Source: Sympetrum striolatum (taxonomy: Eukaryota > Arthropoda > Insecta > Odonata > Libellulidae). From it: a stretch of 64,000 bases of DNA. Below the pieces are notes generated by a model that did not search any database, was not told where the DNA came from, and worked only from the letters and a program-made list of their open reading frames with translations. Of the stretch, positions 37,381 through 50,110 are shown in pieces (the stretch's first letter is position 1; each line of letters begins with the position of its first letter). A program made the position numbers and the translations under genes. The DNA is taken from contig OX388349.1 in the NCBI GenBank assembly GCA_947579665.1, positions 72,358,841 through 72,422,840 of the forward strand, read 5' to 3'.

Positions 37381-40300
37381 ACCGCATAAAAGATTCGAGA
37401 GAGGCCAAAAGAAAAACAGCGAGAGGCGGATTAAGAGAATTAAATTATCAGATCGCTTCAACGAGAGAAACTATGGCAGACCATCGAAGGCAATGAAATT
37501 CCCTTCTCTTTTGTATCGCCGAAATTCGCTTTATGCCTCGTCGTAGCAATAATTAAACACGACTCTTTTACCCCGGTTTTTCTTCAAACGGAAAATGAAA
37601 TCATCCCGGCGAGATGGAACGATAACTCCGCCGTAGACTTTCACTCCTAATTGGAATTTCGTATCTTCTCCACTGAACGGAAAATGGCGTTGATGAGAAA
37701 CTATCACAATGATCTATGAAAATTTCCCAACCTACACAAATCACCCGATGTTAACTGCCTTCGAAAGCTTCCTCCCACTCCACTCAGATTAGACTCGCGC
37801 GATTTACGAAATGTAATTGCAGGAGCTCTAATCACGGACGCAGAGTGTAAATGACTCGGCGATACGTGTAATAGTTTCTCAAATTAGTGCCCCAGCAGGA
37901 CGACGATTCGCAAATTGCTTTCATCTTTCACCAAAATAAGGATAATTAATTATTAGACAAACGCGAGACGCTGTCGTCAAATATGAGATTTAATGCAGCG
38001 GATCTCAACATCTACTCGTTGCGCCCCAAATGGCACTCATACCGGAAGGGGTGAAATCACCATCATACACTGTGTACCGATAAAGACAAAGTAAGAGCCA
38101 GTTGACTATATAGATTTATTTATGCGACCACAAAACAAACAATACGATCCGGGTTGCCGTGTATGGCATAATCACCAGGTGCAAACATCTCATAACACAC
38201 AATACTTTATCCTAATTGATAGTATAATTTGGTATTTTTGCTCCTGATGATGATACCATCCATCGAATTTGGTCGTACTCTTCGTTATTTTATCGTTACG
38301 TATAAAAAAAATTTTTCAGTCAATTTGCTATTAATTTTCAATTTCACAAAGTGAAGGCCACCACAGTTGATATTAATTACGAAAAACCTCCCGACGTCTC
38401 CAAAAAAATTGATCTTTAAATATTGTTTTCTTTATACTCATTATATTTCTTAAACCGGCATAATACCGGGATTACCGGCGCAACAGCCTACAAGACTAAC
38501 CCCAAAAATTTGTATTGAATTACAGAAGTCAATAATTCTGGACATGTTCAACCACGATAACTTTTCCTACCAATCAATAAGTAAATGAAATAAATGATAT
38601 CTATAGCAAATACAATACACGGGCATGTAACTTGGTAAAGACCTGTCACATGTTCAAAGATAACTCAATACGTGGGAAAAGAGCAAACAATAATAATTAC
38701 AATCAGTGATTTATCTGAGATCTGACACTGATTATCTAAACAAAATAATACACAATATTAGGCCTTTATTACGAATCCTTAACATCTGAACTTTTGAAGC
38801 AATTTAACGTTCCAAATGTGGGTATAATGGGCTAATGTAAAACAAGCGCGATTCTTATCCAACCGTAAACGATATACTCGTGGAGGATAATTTTGAAGGA
38901 GAGACAGTTATCTCGTACATAATCCCATAACAAACGGGTCGAAGAAAAAAAAACAAGAGAAAATGAAAAAGCGGTCTTTGAGATGATCGCGTAACGGGAC
39001 CAATGTGCTTGCATTCACAAGAGCAGAAAAGACGAAGTGAAGAGGAATCGACGGCAGGAAAAATAAAAATCTGCGCAAACGAAGCAGAGATCTGATTGAG
39101 ATACGGCGTCGGAGGAAAAATCGAGCGCAGAAAAAGAGCAAATAAAATCGATGCCTTCCAGTCTTGGGCGGCTCAATCCCGCGATTCTTCCTCGAAAGAT
39201 AGATAACACGAGTCTTATGATATCCATGAAAAAATACGAGTGTCTTCGCGAGAGATCCGCACGCGCGATGTTCTTGGGCGATTCAATTCCACGAAGTGGA
39301 AAATAGGAGGTTCCTTCGACGTATTCTTTTGATGAGTTAAACCGTGTGAAATTATGTGAAATGCTATCCTTTGCGATGGTAATATCTTTTACGAGAACAA
39401 TGCTTTTTAGAAGATTAAACTGCGAAAGATTCGAACGATTCATTCATACACGTAAATTAAAATTAAGGGTGACCTTCCCTATTACAAACCATAGCAGATA
39501 ATAGGAATAGCTACAACTGATGGAAGACATGGAAGAAAAATTAAAGATGATGAACAAGGCGTTTTTATTTTACATTTCCCTAGGATATCAGTTAATCCTT
39601 TAATCTATCGATCGAAAGACTGAAAATTATTAACAATATTACATGATAAATAAACAATATTTCATTTTATGATTATACCAACATTTATCTATCAATCCAA
39701 CTTTGAAGCGAAAAGCAAGGACAAGAAATATCTGGGCAACTCTCCTGGGAGATATCTTTCAATGCGACATTACCGATAGTATGTGTTTATGTGTATCGTT
39801 CAGTATGTGATTTATGACTTGAAATTGATTCCGAGATGTATGAGACAAGCCAACTAGATAGGTAAAATTTATCGACGATGTCGATTTAAAATAAATAAAG
39901 ATATCTTATACATACGAATCAATTATATCAGTTAGACGTTGGAACTATTTGGCCTTCGATCACGATAGTTATTGGTAGCATTCTAAATTCAACCTTTCGA
40001 GAAATAAAAACAAGGCTGTCATCGGCGATACATCAAACTTCCGGAATTGTGGAATAAGGACTGATTTAAAGGATCAAGAGTAGTACGCAATAATTTCCTT
40101 CCCTTTCAATGCGGAATGTGAGTACTGAGGACAAATTGCATGTTTTTACAATTTATTTATGAAAAAAGACATTTTTATCAAGGAAAATCCACCACTGCTC
40201 CTTAATTTTATGCAACCAGAGAAAACAATTTATCAAGAAAAACACTAGCCCATATCGTACAATAATAGGAAACACATATGATTTAAAATTTTAAAACGTC
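37381..40300. other. CpG-containing patch then AT-rich DNA
   Basis: Positions 37381-38060 are GC-richer with CpGs and no convincing frame. Positions 38061-40300 are AT-rich, apart from a purine-biased block at 38930-39300 that produces overlapping minus frames (38832-39443) without domains. Confidence 0.45.
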
Positions 40301-40370
40301 CGAGTCATAAATGGTGTATGACTTGGATAAATTCTTCTCGGGACCTGAACCAGATCAAATGTGTTTCCAT

Positions 40371-40406
40371 CAACGTTTCCACGGCCGACTACGCCATCAC
40401 CCTCAG
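40371..40406 (-). mobile_element. Hammerhead-like motif (copy C)
   Basis: The minus strand reads CTGAGGGTGATGGC, then a loop, then GGCCGTGGAAACGTTG. The GGC/GCC pairing and GAAACG are as in hammerhead-bearing Penelope-like elements, with substitutions in the CTGATGA half. It is probably a decayed copy. Confidence 0.35.
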
Positions 40407-40531
40407 GATAATGAGTAATTTATGAGCAATGAGTCTTTGAAACTCATGTAAAAATATTAACTTAGAATATTACATGAAACATGATGAAAGAAGAATAAAA
40501 ACAACACATGCACATCACCGTCTGATTTAGT

Positions 40532-40557
40532 ACAAACGACCTAGCTTTCATCATCAG
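40532..40557 (-). mobile_element. Hammerhead-like motif (copy D)
   Basis: The minus strand begins CTGATGATGAAAGCTAGGTCG and then has TTTGT where GAAAC is expected. It is in the same orientation as copy C and 151 bp from it, echoing the 136-bp spacing of the pair at 11.7-11.9 kb. Confidence 0.35.
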
Positions 40558-40724
40558 GTGAGCTGTTTATATTCATCGCGAAGAACCACTACAAAGCAGA
40601 GACCGAAACAATTAATTATTTCATGCGGTACATGCTAACAATCGATCGTGACTGAGTTATTGTAAAACGGATGCAGGGCATCATGCAGAAATGTCTTGAA
40701 ATCAGGCACCAAGCACTCAGGGTG

Positions 40725-40951
40725 GCGCCCGGTTAATTGATATACCGACAGATTGGTACGCGGGGAATTGATCCCCCGCACTGATGTTGTACTACCAACC
40801 TAACCCCCCCCCCCCCGGTTAATTTACTTATAATATTAACCAATAATCAGGGCGTGTAGATTAACATAAGACTGAAAAACAGTAGTACAACATATCAGTG
40901 CGGGGGATCAATTCCCCGCGTACGAATTCCCCCCGGATCAATTCACCGGCC
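40725..40951. mobile_element. Foldback / MITE-like element
   Basis: Long terminal inverted repeats surround a short centre. The inner arms are 39 bp (40757-40795) and 41 bp (40882-40922), identical except for a 2-bp indel. The outer arms (about 40725-40756 and 40923-40951) still pair at lower identity. Each arm contains the palindrome-like CGGGGAATTGATCCCCCG, and the outer arm repeats GAATTGATCC, so the ends are built from subrepeats. The centre holds a 13-base C run and GGTTAAT/ATTAACC. There is no coding capacity. No target-site duplication could be fixed by eye. Confidence 0.85.
40804..40816 (+). repeat. Poly-C run (13)
   Basis: Thirteen consecutive C within the centre of the foldback element. 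It is the longest C run seen and may be length-variable or a sequencing-error-prone site. Confidence 0.9.
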
Positions 40952-42560
40952 ACGACTCGGGGTGGAGTCCTACACAGGTACAAATCAAATCATTAATTTT
41001 AGCGAAAATAGAGGTGATAGGAAGAACCGGGAAAGTTGTTAGCAAACACCTCTTTTGACAAAGCCGCTTTACAGGAACCGATCCCTAAAAAGCAGGATAA
41101 ATTATCGGCCACCCGGACGAGAGGTGCACAGGAAACCCAACCCAGAATTAAGGCGAAACGGAAAAAGGAGCGGGAATATGCGAGGAAAGCGGCCGAACGA
41201 CGGGCCGCAAAAGAATGCGTTTTCCAGGTATCCCCCTCCTTATAATTTATTTCTCGTTATAATGAGAGGAAAAAGAGGGTCAGAGGGGGCTTCTCTCGCC
41301 TCCGGATGAAAAATCAGACCACCACAATTCTCGCTGAATAAACGCCTCGGCGACGTTTTCATTACAAGTCCAATCGTCCCTAGAAATAGCCACCCACGAG
41401 AAGCAGCACTTAGTGTCTCCACCTACCGTTGATTGAAGATGGAAATAAAAAAAACCGATCGAGCGGTTCTAGGCGGAGAAACTTTGAATTACAGGGCGGA
41501 AGATCTTTCGCGGTGGGGCGATTATGCAGCAGTTTAGGCTTACTTTAAGTCGAATGGAAGAGGTGAAGCAGGACCATGGGAGTGGTTCCTATTACTTTAA
41601 ATTACTACTTTCTTATTAAATAAAAGGACTTGGAGTTGACTCTCAATGGGAGATGGAAAATCTTCCGTGTTAATTTTACTGTGCTGAGAATGTACTCCCT
41701 CTCTATGATTAGTCATGAAATGTAACGAAATTGCATCGAAATTAACTTAATTACTTATATAAACATTTCCATCTGCCAAATCTCGTAAAGATAGGCCACA
41801 GGGAACATGTAGATGAATATAAACATTTATTCATTGGCCATACAATTATTCAAATCATTATCTCTAACGGATGAAATACATTTATGATTATAAGGTAAAA
41901 TAGAAACTGCCAGATCGATGTTAAAAATTCTTGAGATAAAAAGACAAACATGCACTCGGAGATCACTAAAATTAAATATTAGCAAAAAATATTGATTACG
42001 ATTATTTATTTCTCAATAGGAGCTCTGCGTTAATATATCGAATAGGAAATATTTTCCACAACTGTATATTCACAAAATTGAATCCGTAAGGACATAAAGT
42101 ATACGTAATAAGGTACAAGGAAAAAGTACATCTTTCGAATAATAAAAAAAGAGGAATGATAATTATCAAAGCAATTAGTTTCTATACACCGTAAAAATAT
42201 AATCTCAAATAATTGCACATCAAATCCTTCCTAGGCCATCGAAATATTGAGAAAATTATCCAATTGTATTTAAGAAAAAACTTATGAAACAAATAGCTAA
42301 ACTGTCCAATATAATCAACTCGGAATAATTCGTTATAAATGAATACATCTCTTTACCATTTTACTTAATTACACATTTAAAACATTTTTAATCTCTGCAA
42401 AATAATTTAGGCGACATTTTTCAAAAGGAAAACGAGTCTGCGTGAGAAGTTTTATTCCCTGCAAATGGGACTCGAAAAATCGGACAGTCGCAAAAAATAA
42501 TTAGGGAAACAAGGGACTATTTACCCTTTGACTTAATATGCAAGGGCCAATAAACACGGA
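40952..42560. other. GC-richer patch then AT-rich DNA
   Basis: Positions 41020-41560 are GC-richer with overlapping + frames of 69 and 84 codons (Lys/Arg-rich, no domain). Positions 41561-42560 are AT-rich with nothing recognised. Confidence 0.45.
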
Positions 42561-43350
42561 AAGCCTTTTGAGAAGAACATTTCGCCGTCCAGCGACGACT
42601 AAAACTGACAAAGGGCAGTTCCCTCCCAAAAGACGAAGCGCCGTAATAAAAAACCGCGCGAGTTATTCCGAATTCCCCCTCCTCCGTAGCCACTCCTAGA
42701 CACCATTTTTGATATCGAAAGGAGCGGGAAAAATATTAAGAATAACGGGTCGAAAATGAAACACAGGGGGCGCTGCGGGCGACAGGAATACGGGATCCCG
42801 GAGAGGGAAAACGCGGGGAGAGTGAAAAAAAGAAGGGAGGCTTTCTTTAGGATTCGCGGAGGAGACTCTAATGCGTCGACGAGTGACTCACGCCGCGGAG
42901 CGTTTATAAAGCGAGGGGAAAAACAAAAAAGGATCGCAAAGAGAGGCACCCCGACCGAAAAAAGGTACGCGAGCACTTTGAGACTCGCAAACATAAATGC
43001 CGCGCATTCACGGCGAGGCGTTTTTACGAGTGTGTGGCTCGTTTCAGAGGCCTTTGTGATACAAATCAGCGCTTTTAAACATAAAAATACGGACGAGGGA
43101 ATCGGTCAAAGACAGGGCTATAATGAGGGACTTATTTTTGTTCAACGGAGACGCTCATGCGAAGTTTACGCCAAGACGTGGTCGAATTTCGCCTTTCCTA
43201 CGACTCCGAATGAATGAGGAAATCATCCATTCGTTCCAGAATTCTCGCATTTAGAGATGTACTGTGATACTGTGAAAGTCTCGGTCGTATTCGCAATTCG
43301 GGATGCTACGCTCATTTACCTTCCGTAAATGAAATACGATATCTGTTTGA
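42561..43350. other. CpG-rich, purine-biased patch; frames on both strands
   Basis: A + frame of 153 codons (42756-43217), strongly Arg/Lys/Glu-rich, overlaps a - frame of 131 codons (42599-42994). The mirrored composition points to low stop density rather than a gene. Neither frame has a recognised domain. Confidence 0.35.
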
Positions 43351-45700
43351 ATTCAAAAATACTTCCCGAAAAACGCCCTCGAAATCATAGCGATGGAAAT
43401 AAAATTTTAAAAAACTTAAACTTATATTTTGATGAATCGCTACAATTAAATTCTCTACCTCATGAAAATTAAATTAAGTGGTGAAAACAATATTTTTCCC
43501 AGGTCTGGGAGTTTTGTTATTGAGCTTATTCGGTTAATTCTTTATCTTAAATACTTACATATGTAAATAATGTTTTCTTGTCATAAAAATTATATGAAAT
43601 ACACATATTATTTTTGATTAGCCATAGAAAGAAATCAGATCATTATTTTCATTAATAACCGCTTTTCGACCGTATCCAAACAATCTGAAGACAACTACTA
43701 CTATCATTAATTCTAGGGAAAAATACCTATATAATATTAGTCCCCCACCGCAAAAGATTGTTTTTTTATTTATAACAAAATAAATACTCTTAAAAACGTC
43801 CTAAAGAGGGAACTTCGTATATTACATCACTTCACTGTCGTGTAAGCATTTTCATAAATCCCTCTTTCCCACAGATGATGCGATACCGAAATCACCAACA
43901 CTGAAACAAACTAGCAAATCTAAAATGAAAGTACGAGGAACGATTAGAGTATATTTAGAAAAGCCCTATATAAGAAACTTTGTATTCATAGAAACTCATT
44001 TCAAAGTTGCTCAACCTTCTACCTGGACCTATTGGAGCACGAGTTCAGCCATGCCTTTCTTGAAGTAAAGAACGTATTTTACTGCATACACGCAAGGGTA
44101 GATATCCGTCAATAGGTATTTAAATAAGGGTAACTTTGGTGTATCCTTAAAATGGCGTGACTCGCAAAGCATTGGTGCGTAATGTAATTCGTACATAAAT
44201 AGCAAAGGATCAAATCTTAATCCTCGAATTACTCGAGACAACGCAATTGAAAAGCTTAGCCGGCACGAATAAGCATTGATTGCTTCAAATATAGTCGCGT
44301 TATATTTAGAAAAAGCGCCTTACCACATCCTGGACCTTTCATTCATCATAACCTACTTTACTCCATTTCGAAAACGAGCATGGAAAATTGTCTCACACAA
44401 ACGGAAAATAGTTCCGTATAAAAGGAAGAGAGAGGAGAGCGTGACGGCGTGGAAAAACCGAAGAGTCATCCGGCTCCCCCGCCCATTTCCCAACCTCTCC
44501 TTAAATCGCATAGGGCCCAAAAAGTGCCCCCGGGGCACTCCTCCCTCTCCGTCATCTCTCACTATAAAACCGCTTCACTTTGGGACGTGTCTACGCATGC
44601 GCAGTTTGCACTGCCGGAGGCGACGCATCCGAGAGAAGATTCTCCCTCTTGGACGAGGTCCATCACAAAAAGATCCAGAGGAAAAAAGGAACTAGAGAGA
44701 GAGAGATGCTCATGATAAGCAGAAGAGGGAGAATGAACGAAATGGAGGAAGAAAGAAAGGACACGAGGGAGAGTAAAGAGCAAACGGAACGAATCGGTTT
44801 AATAAATACAAAGTACATCATCCTGGTCTAAATGGAAAATAGATTAGTGAGATACGAAGAAAAACAGAAATATTACAATAAAGGCAGCCTACGGATAAAG
44901 CGCTTAAAAAACGTTCGATATAATATTCCTCGGCGAAACTTTAGGAGAATCTCTTCAGAAAATTGAATTGGTAAATTTTTCACAGAATAATTAATTCTTT
45001 TTGCACTCTCTTGGGACTATTAGGATATACATCGACCTCAGTAGTAGTAGGGGGAATATTCCCTGATGGAAAAACGGATAAATTATTATTTATTATTGTT
45101 ATGGTGTAATCTCCCAACTGAGTATTTGTGCGTGTCTAGCGTCCAAAAGATCATTAAATCAGCAAGATAAGGAATAATCAAAATATCATCATGCTTAAAG
45201 ATTTTCAACAGTTTATAAATTAAAAAGTAAATATCTAATGCGATTACTAAAATAAAAGTTTTGAAAATAGACTAAATAGCATGAAAGATATTTTAGAAAT
45301 ATAATTTGCCGTGGAATATATAGAGAAATTAAATACTCTCTGGAATTCTTACATTTAAAAAGATAAATACATTTTAGATTTATTCCACTATTTGGCCTAA
45401 GAATTATTCCTATTGACGGAAGTATTAATAAAGATAGTGAAATTTGAAATAGTAAAAAAGAAAACTTGACTTAAAAGAAATCTCAATCTAAAGATTGATA
45501 CTAATGCGAGGATGATCCTGTTTTGATCCCTCCCCGAGATATGACTATCACATTCATTGCTGAAGAGCATTCATTAAAACAAGACACTCAGAGCGTCGAA
45601 AGATTAAATCCGGACAGAAAAAGCGACAGAATAATTAGAGTTACGCTTCTGAGGCTGGAATCCTAGCAAACGACGAGCTGTAGCGCTGTTTAAAGACACC
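43351..45700. other. AT-rich DNA around a purine-rich patch
   Basis: Positions 44370-44820 are GC- and purine-rich, with TATAAAAGG at 44417-44425 and overlapping + frames of 139, 88 and 83 codons without domains. No initiator motif is evident about 30 bp past the TATA-like box. The perfect 12-bp palindrome GGGAATATTCCC lies near 45055. The rest is AT-rich. Confidence 0.4.
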
Positions 45701-47040
45701 GCATGAGATAGCAGGAGTTAAAAGGATTAAGGGCGAAAAGCGAATAAGATAAAGGGTTTACAAGTGAAAGGCGCTGAAAAGAGAAATATGGGATAGGGGT
45801 TCAGGAGGAAAGATGAGAAAGGCGGAAGGGTTGGACGATAAAAAGGGAAGACATGGGGGCGACAGAGGAAGGAAGGGAGACAAAGGAGTCCGGTAAAGAC
45901 AAAAGAGGAGAAAGCCTTTCCGAAAAGAGGATGCACAAGAGCCGTCTAGCTTTGAGACCTTCCGGTAAGAAGGATGCGGCAAATATGTTACGCGTCTCCG
46001 TTGAGATTATCCCTGAGTTTTGTCGTTAAACGGAAATACTAGAGCTTATCCACAACACCAAAAATCTGATAAACCGCATGACTTAAATATTACACCATAA
46101 AATCAAAATTTATAGTAGAATATCTATCGCTCCATTAAAATAACATAAAAGAGTCTTCATCACAGCAACAATTATCGAGTAATAAATTCAATAAGATCTT
46201 TCATTAGTCAAAAATATCTTCGAAAAGATATTAAGCACCGATTACTAACTTCGGATCAATCACTAATTCAACCAAAAGCTACTTTCGCAATGAACTCCGG
46301 ATGATATGCACCTTCGTTTCGTTCATACAATTTACTTCTATTATATTCACTTAATTCTGGAAATCTTGAAAACTTTTTTCTAAGAAAATATGTCTTGAAT
46401 GAAAATCTTGAAAACATGAATTGCTCAAAAGAATGAAGATAGCATGACTGGGTATGACAAAGGGTTGACTTGAGTCAATATCGAGGCCTTTGCTTGCATC
46501 ACATATTTTTATAACTACGGGAATCGTTTAAATATAAGTAATAGTATATATATATATATCGATCAGGAAATTAGACGGTTGCATCGTAATGGAATTAAAA
46601 ATTTAGATAAGGGAATCAGCTAAGGATAAAATCTTTCATGGAATCACTTGAAATAGAATATTAAACTGAAATACAAAAACAAATTTAGGGTAAACCTCTA
46701 ATAGTAAACGTAAATTTGCGAGCAAAATATCAAAAAAAGAACAAAACCACTCAAAACAATTGAATCACGCTGACCATTTAAGAATCCAATATCGACCCAT
46801 TTTCGAGGACTCCTTTATGAACGACTGACATGCAAATAGCACTCTGGGACTTTCCGTGCTCCATCTCAGACAAATTTATAGTACGCCTCTGACCTGAAAT
46901 TCCCCACTGTAAGATATAAACGGCAGAAATAAAAGCGACCTGGACGGCGTGAAAGTCATTCGAACAAAACAGGAATAAATCGATGACAAGATCAAGAACC
47001 CGTAAGATTTACCTAAAAAAACTAATAAATCACCGCTGCA
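45701..47040. other. Purine-rich patch then AT-rich DNA
   Basis: Positions 45720-45930 are almost continuously purine-rich on the + strand, and the minus frames there are Phe/Pro/Ser/Leu-rich mirror images. Positions 46021-47040 are mostly AT-rich and include a (TA)n run at 46545-46559. Confidence 0.5.
46545..46559 (+). repeat. TA dinucleotide microsatellite
   Basis: An uninterrupted 15-base TATATA run. Confidence 0.9.
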
Positions 47041-47064
47041 CTCGATATAGAACCTTTATCGTAC

Positions 47065-47605
47065 TCGATCCGGTTTTCCTTCCGGCTCACGCTAAACGAA
47101 ATTACGGTTCGGGTTATCTCAGCTCTAACTAAAAACAACAGGTTTTCCGGTTCGAATTTTTGGTTCATTTCCAGTTTGATGAGAATTATTATCGGATTAT
47201 TGTAAACGTGGAATTTTATTACTTTTACCAGTATGTGTGTTCTTCCTTTTAGTTAAGTTATATTTTTAAGATCCGGATTCATCAGCCTACATCAATAACC
47301 GGTTTCTCGGTTTCTCTCACGGTTAACTCACGGTTCAATACCGATTTGATACCTTCGTAACAGATATAGTTTTCTTTTATTACGCACGAGGTAGAAGTCA
47401 TTCAGTTTTCCGGTTCTAGTTCAATTTCACTTCGGAGAAAATTATTGGTTTTCATGATACCGGATATCGACTCATTTTCGGTGGAAAAGTATCTGGTTTC
47501 AGTTTCGGTTATCGTAGAAGTAGCTCAGTTTTCAAATTAAGGGTCGACTCGGACGTAATAAATCGTCTTCCGGAACGTGATTTCGGTTCAATTTCAATTC
47601 GACAC
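47065..47605 (+). repeat. Cryptically simple CGGTT/TTCGGTTC-rich stretch
   Basis: Over about 540 bp, CCGGTT, TCGGTT, ACGGTT and GGTTC words recur at irregular spacing, separated by AT-rich DNA, with the pyrimidine/T bias TTTTCCGGTTC. No regular period is seen. It looks like a decayed satellite or a dense array of similar short binding sites. Confidence 0.55.
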
Positions 47606-49935
47606 GTCGAAAACAAACGAGGATAAATGTGCGTAGAAAGACTCCAATGAATATTCCGACAATAGAGTTGATTAAAAATCTTACATGACAGAGGTGAGAA
47701 TACATATGTAGAGCGGGACAAAGTAATGGGCCTTTCCCTTCCGCAGGACAAAGGGAAGCGAAAGGGACCCGGAATTGGAGGAAAGTCGAGGAAGGCCCGA
47801 GAATGGCGAAGGGATAGATAAAGGAGGCCTTGGGAGGGCGGGAGGTATTAATTAAATGCGAGGGGACAATGAAAGGGTGGGAAGTAGGAGGTTATGGGGG
47901 TGATCTTCACCACAGCACATCCCTTTTACCTTACTCACCCCTCTACGGCGCCTTTTACGAGACCGGCCACCGCCCCTTCCGACGCAAGAACCTTAGGATG
48001 AAAAGGAGCGGAGAACGGAAATGTTAAACTCCCGGAGGGATGAAAAAGGACCAGCTTTAAGGGAGATAATCGGGCAAACGAGAAGGGGTAAAGTCTAGGG
48101 AAATGGGAGGGAAGATTTTCTCGAAAGGGGGGGAACGAAAAAAACTAAGTGAGTTTCGTTTAAAAGCGTCGTTTGCTGGCGGTGGGAAGGTCGAGTAAAA
48201 ATGTTAGCTTAATTGTTTGCTTTGCCTGGTCTTGAAGTCCTACCGACGAATGTTTGAGGGGGTCATCAGGAGAGGGGGATTATCCCACGCTGAAGGGAAA
48301 TTAATAGGAAATGCTGGGGAGCGGTGGCCGAAATGGGACGGATGTCTGTTGACGCGATTTGGACACGAAATGAAAGCCATTCCGGGAGGCGAGAGACGAC
48401 GGACAGACGAGGGGAAAACAAAACAGACGATGACAATAGGATTCTGGGTATAATGGCAAGAATGCTCCATCGGTACCATCTTCCAGGGATTCAGTGGCGT
48501 AAGACACATTCGCATGTAACGTGATTTGCGAGCGTTTCATTTTGAATGAGGGGCAGACGACTCGATTGGGAGCTGAATCATAACTCGCAAATCTCCTTTA
48601 TTAAGAAACTCACTAGAGGAAGCACAAGGAAGTACCTCATCATAATTAAAAATGAAATGCCGGATGTCACTACAGATATATTAGTAACTTATTAATTTTT
48701 AGAAGCTAAAAGTAAAACGGAAAATAGTACCCGAGGTATACAATAATCATTATAAATATTCAATTTTACAATTGCATTTTCATATTATTTGAACATCGAG
48801 ATTATAAAAATATGTTCAAATTTTAGTATGGATAACTGTAAACATTTGTTTGCGTTTATTCTTATTCAAGGTACGAATCAAGTAAACCTTGCACCATGTA
48901 ATAGAAAAGCATTATGCATTGCGATTAGTAATTAGCTATATAATCGATTTTTACACCTATATTTATCTTTGAGTTTTTAGCTACAAGCCTAAACATGCTA
49001 AGTCGTCTTGACCCTCAAACTCAAAATTTGGCCTCCAGATAAAAAATAAGTGCCATGATACGTAGGAGATAAACCTGTATATTCTTTCGGGAGGAAAACG
49101 CTGGAATCGAATGATGATCACCTCGTTAAGATAATCAGATTACGGAAAAGTCTAACCATTGAGACAGCTAATCAAACTGATACAATAATAAATATTATTT
49201 ATAACTTACAGGAATTTTGTTTGCTGGACTGTACTTGATAAACCTAATAAATTCTTCCAGGAGAAGGAATTCTTGAGTAGCTGATAGCCATTCGATTTAA
49301 ACAATAATGGAGATGGGGAAGAAGTTGATATTGGAGAAAAAGAAATCGTAACATAACTATTCCATCAGCTAAACCCACTATAAACCAGGAAAATTTACAC
49401 TCAGACAAACGGCTTAAAAAGGTGAGGATATGCACTCCGGATGGAGAGCAGAAGTAGACATGCATAGTCCGACAAGAAGTCGTATAGAGAGGGAGAACCA
49501 ACTCATCTTCTCGCCCCAACACTCTTACACTAGGACCGGCATACTGCGAGTACCTTCTGGCGTAATTTGCTGCGAGAGGGCAGTTTGCGGTGATCAGTTT
49601 AAGCCCCAACTCCGTAACCACCCGCACTAAAGCCTAGAGAGATGGAGAAGGCGCCCCAATAACCTAGCCGGCCCTTTTTTAGGCGCATGCCCGCTCAATA
49701 TTTCTCCCCCGCCGATCCCTCTCTCACTACCCATGTCGCATTCTAAGGGAAGCAAGATTAATTCGGTAGCCACCGAAGAAGAGACACGAGCTAAAGGAAT
49801 GCCGACGAAAAACGGAGGCGCCGAGTGTATATCACTCAGTGGAAGTAAATGCGGCGCAGTTGAATCATTCGAAAGGAAACAACTGCGTCTGAATTATACT
49901 AGCAATATTAATGGAAAAATATAAATAAAGTCGAT
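47606..49935. other. G-rich patch, AT-rich DNA, then mixed DNA
   Basis: Positions 47700-48560 are G- and purine-rich on the + strand with small overlapping frames. Positions 48561-49230 are AT-rich. Positions 49231-49935 are mixed, with a - frame of 127 codons (49244-49627) and + frames of 66 and 63 codons. No domain is recognised. Confidence 0.45.
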
Positions 49936-49939
49936 TTTG

Positions 49940-50110
49940 ATGAATACAGCGGGATATCTCGTGAATTACTCTAACTGCAGTACGCAGATTTCAAAGATGC
50001 ACGATACAAATTTTATAAGTTTCATGAAGTGCGTCTTCGGTGGATTCTATGAAAAGCTTAGGGAGCGATGCTACTTCATTTTGAACAGGTTCATAAGGAT
50101 TGTGCGGTAA
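49940..50110 (+). CDS. Candidate small ORF or exon (56 codons), unrecognised
   Basis: ATG at 49940 opens 56 codons to a TAA at 50108-50110, with ordinary mixed composition. The C-terminal half has several aromatic and basic residues and two Cys. The same frame could instead be spliced: CTCTAACTGCAG at 49969-49980 is a good acceptor, and GCG|GTAAGT after 50106 is a strong donor followed by a T run. That gives a 126-nt exon with phase 2-2. Coincidence of an open frame with both sites makes this the best small coding candidate on the + strand. No homolog is recognised. Confidence 0.25.
   Translation: MNTAGYLVNYSNCSTQISKMHDTNFISFMKCVFGGFYEKLRERCYFILNRFIRIVR

Noticed and set aside
38247..38275. 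CTGATGATGATACC resembling a hammerhead core on the + strand
   Set aside because: No GAAAC half follows (CGAATTT instead), and no second motif lies at the expected spacing.
42599..43217. Overlapping 153-codon (+) and 131-codon (-) frames
   Set aside because: Mirror-image Arg/Lys/Glu and Phe/Leu/Ser compositions in a CpG/purine-rich patch; no domain or start context.
44417..44425. TATAAAAGG as a promoter
   Set aside because: Good TATA match, but no initiator about 30 bp downstream and no credible gene follows. It could arise by chance in purine-rich DNA.
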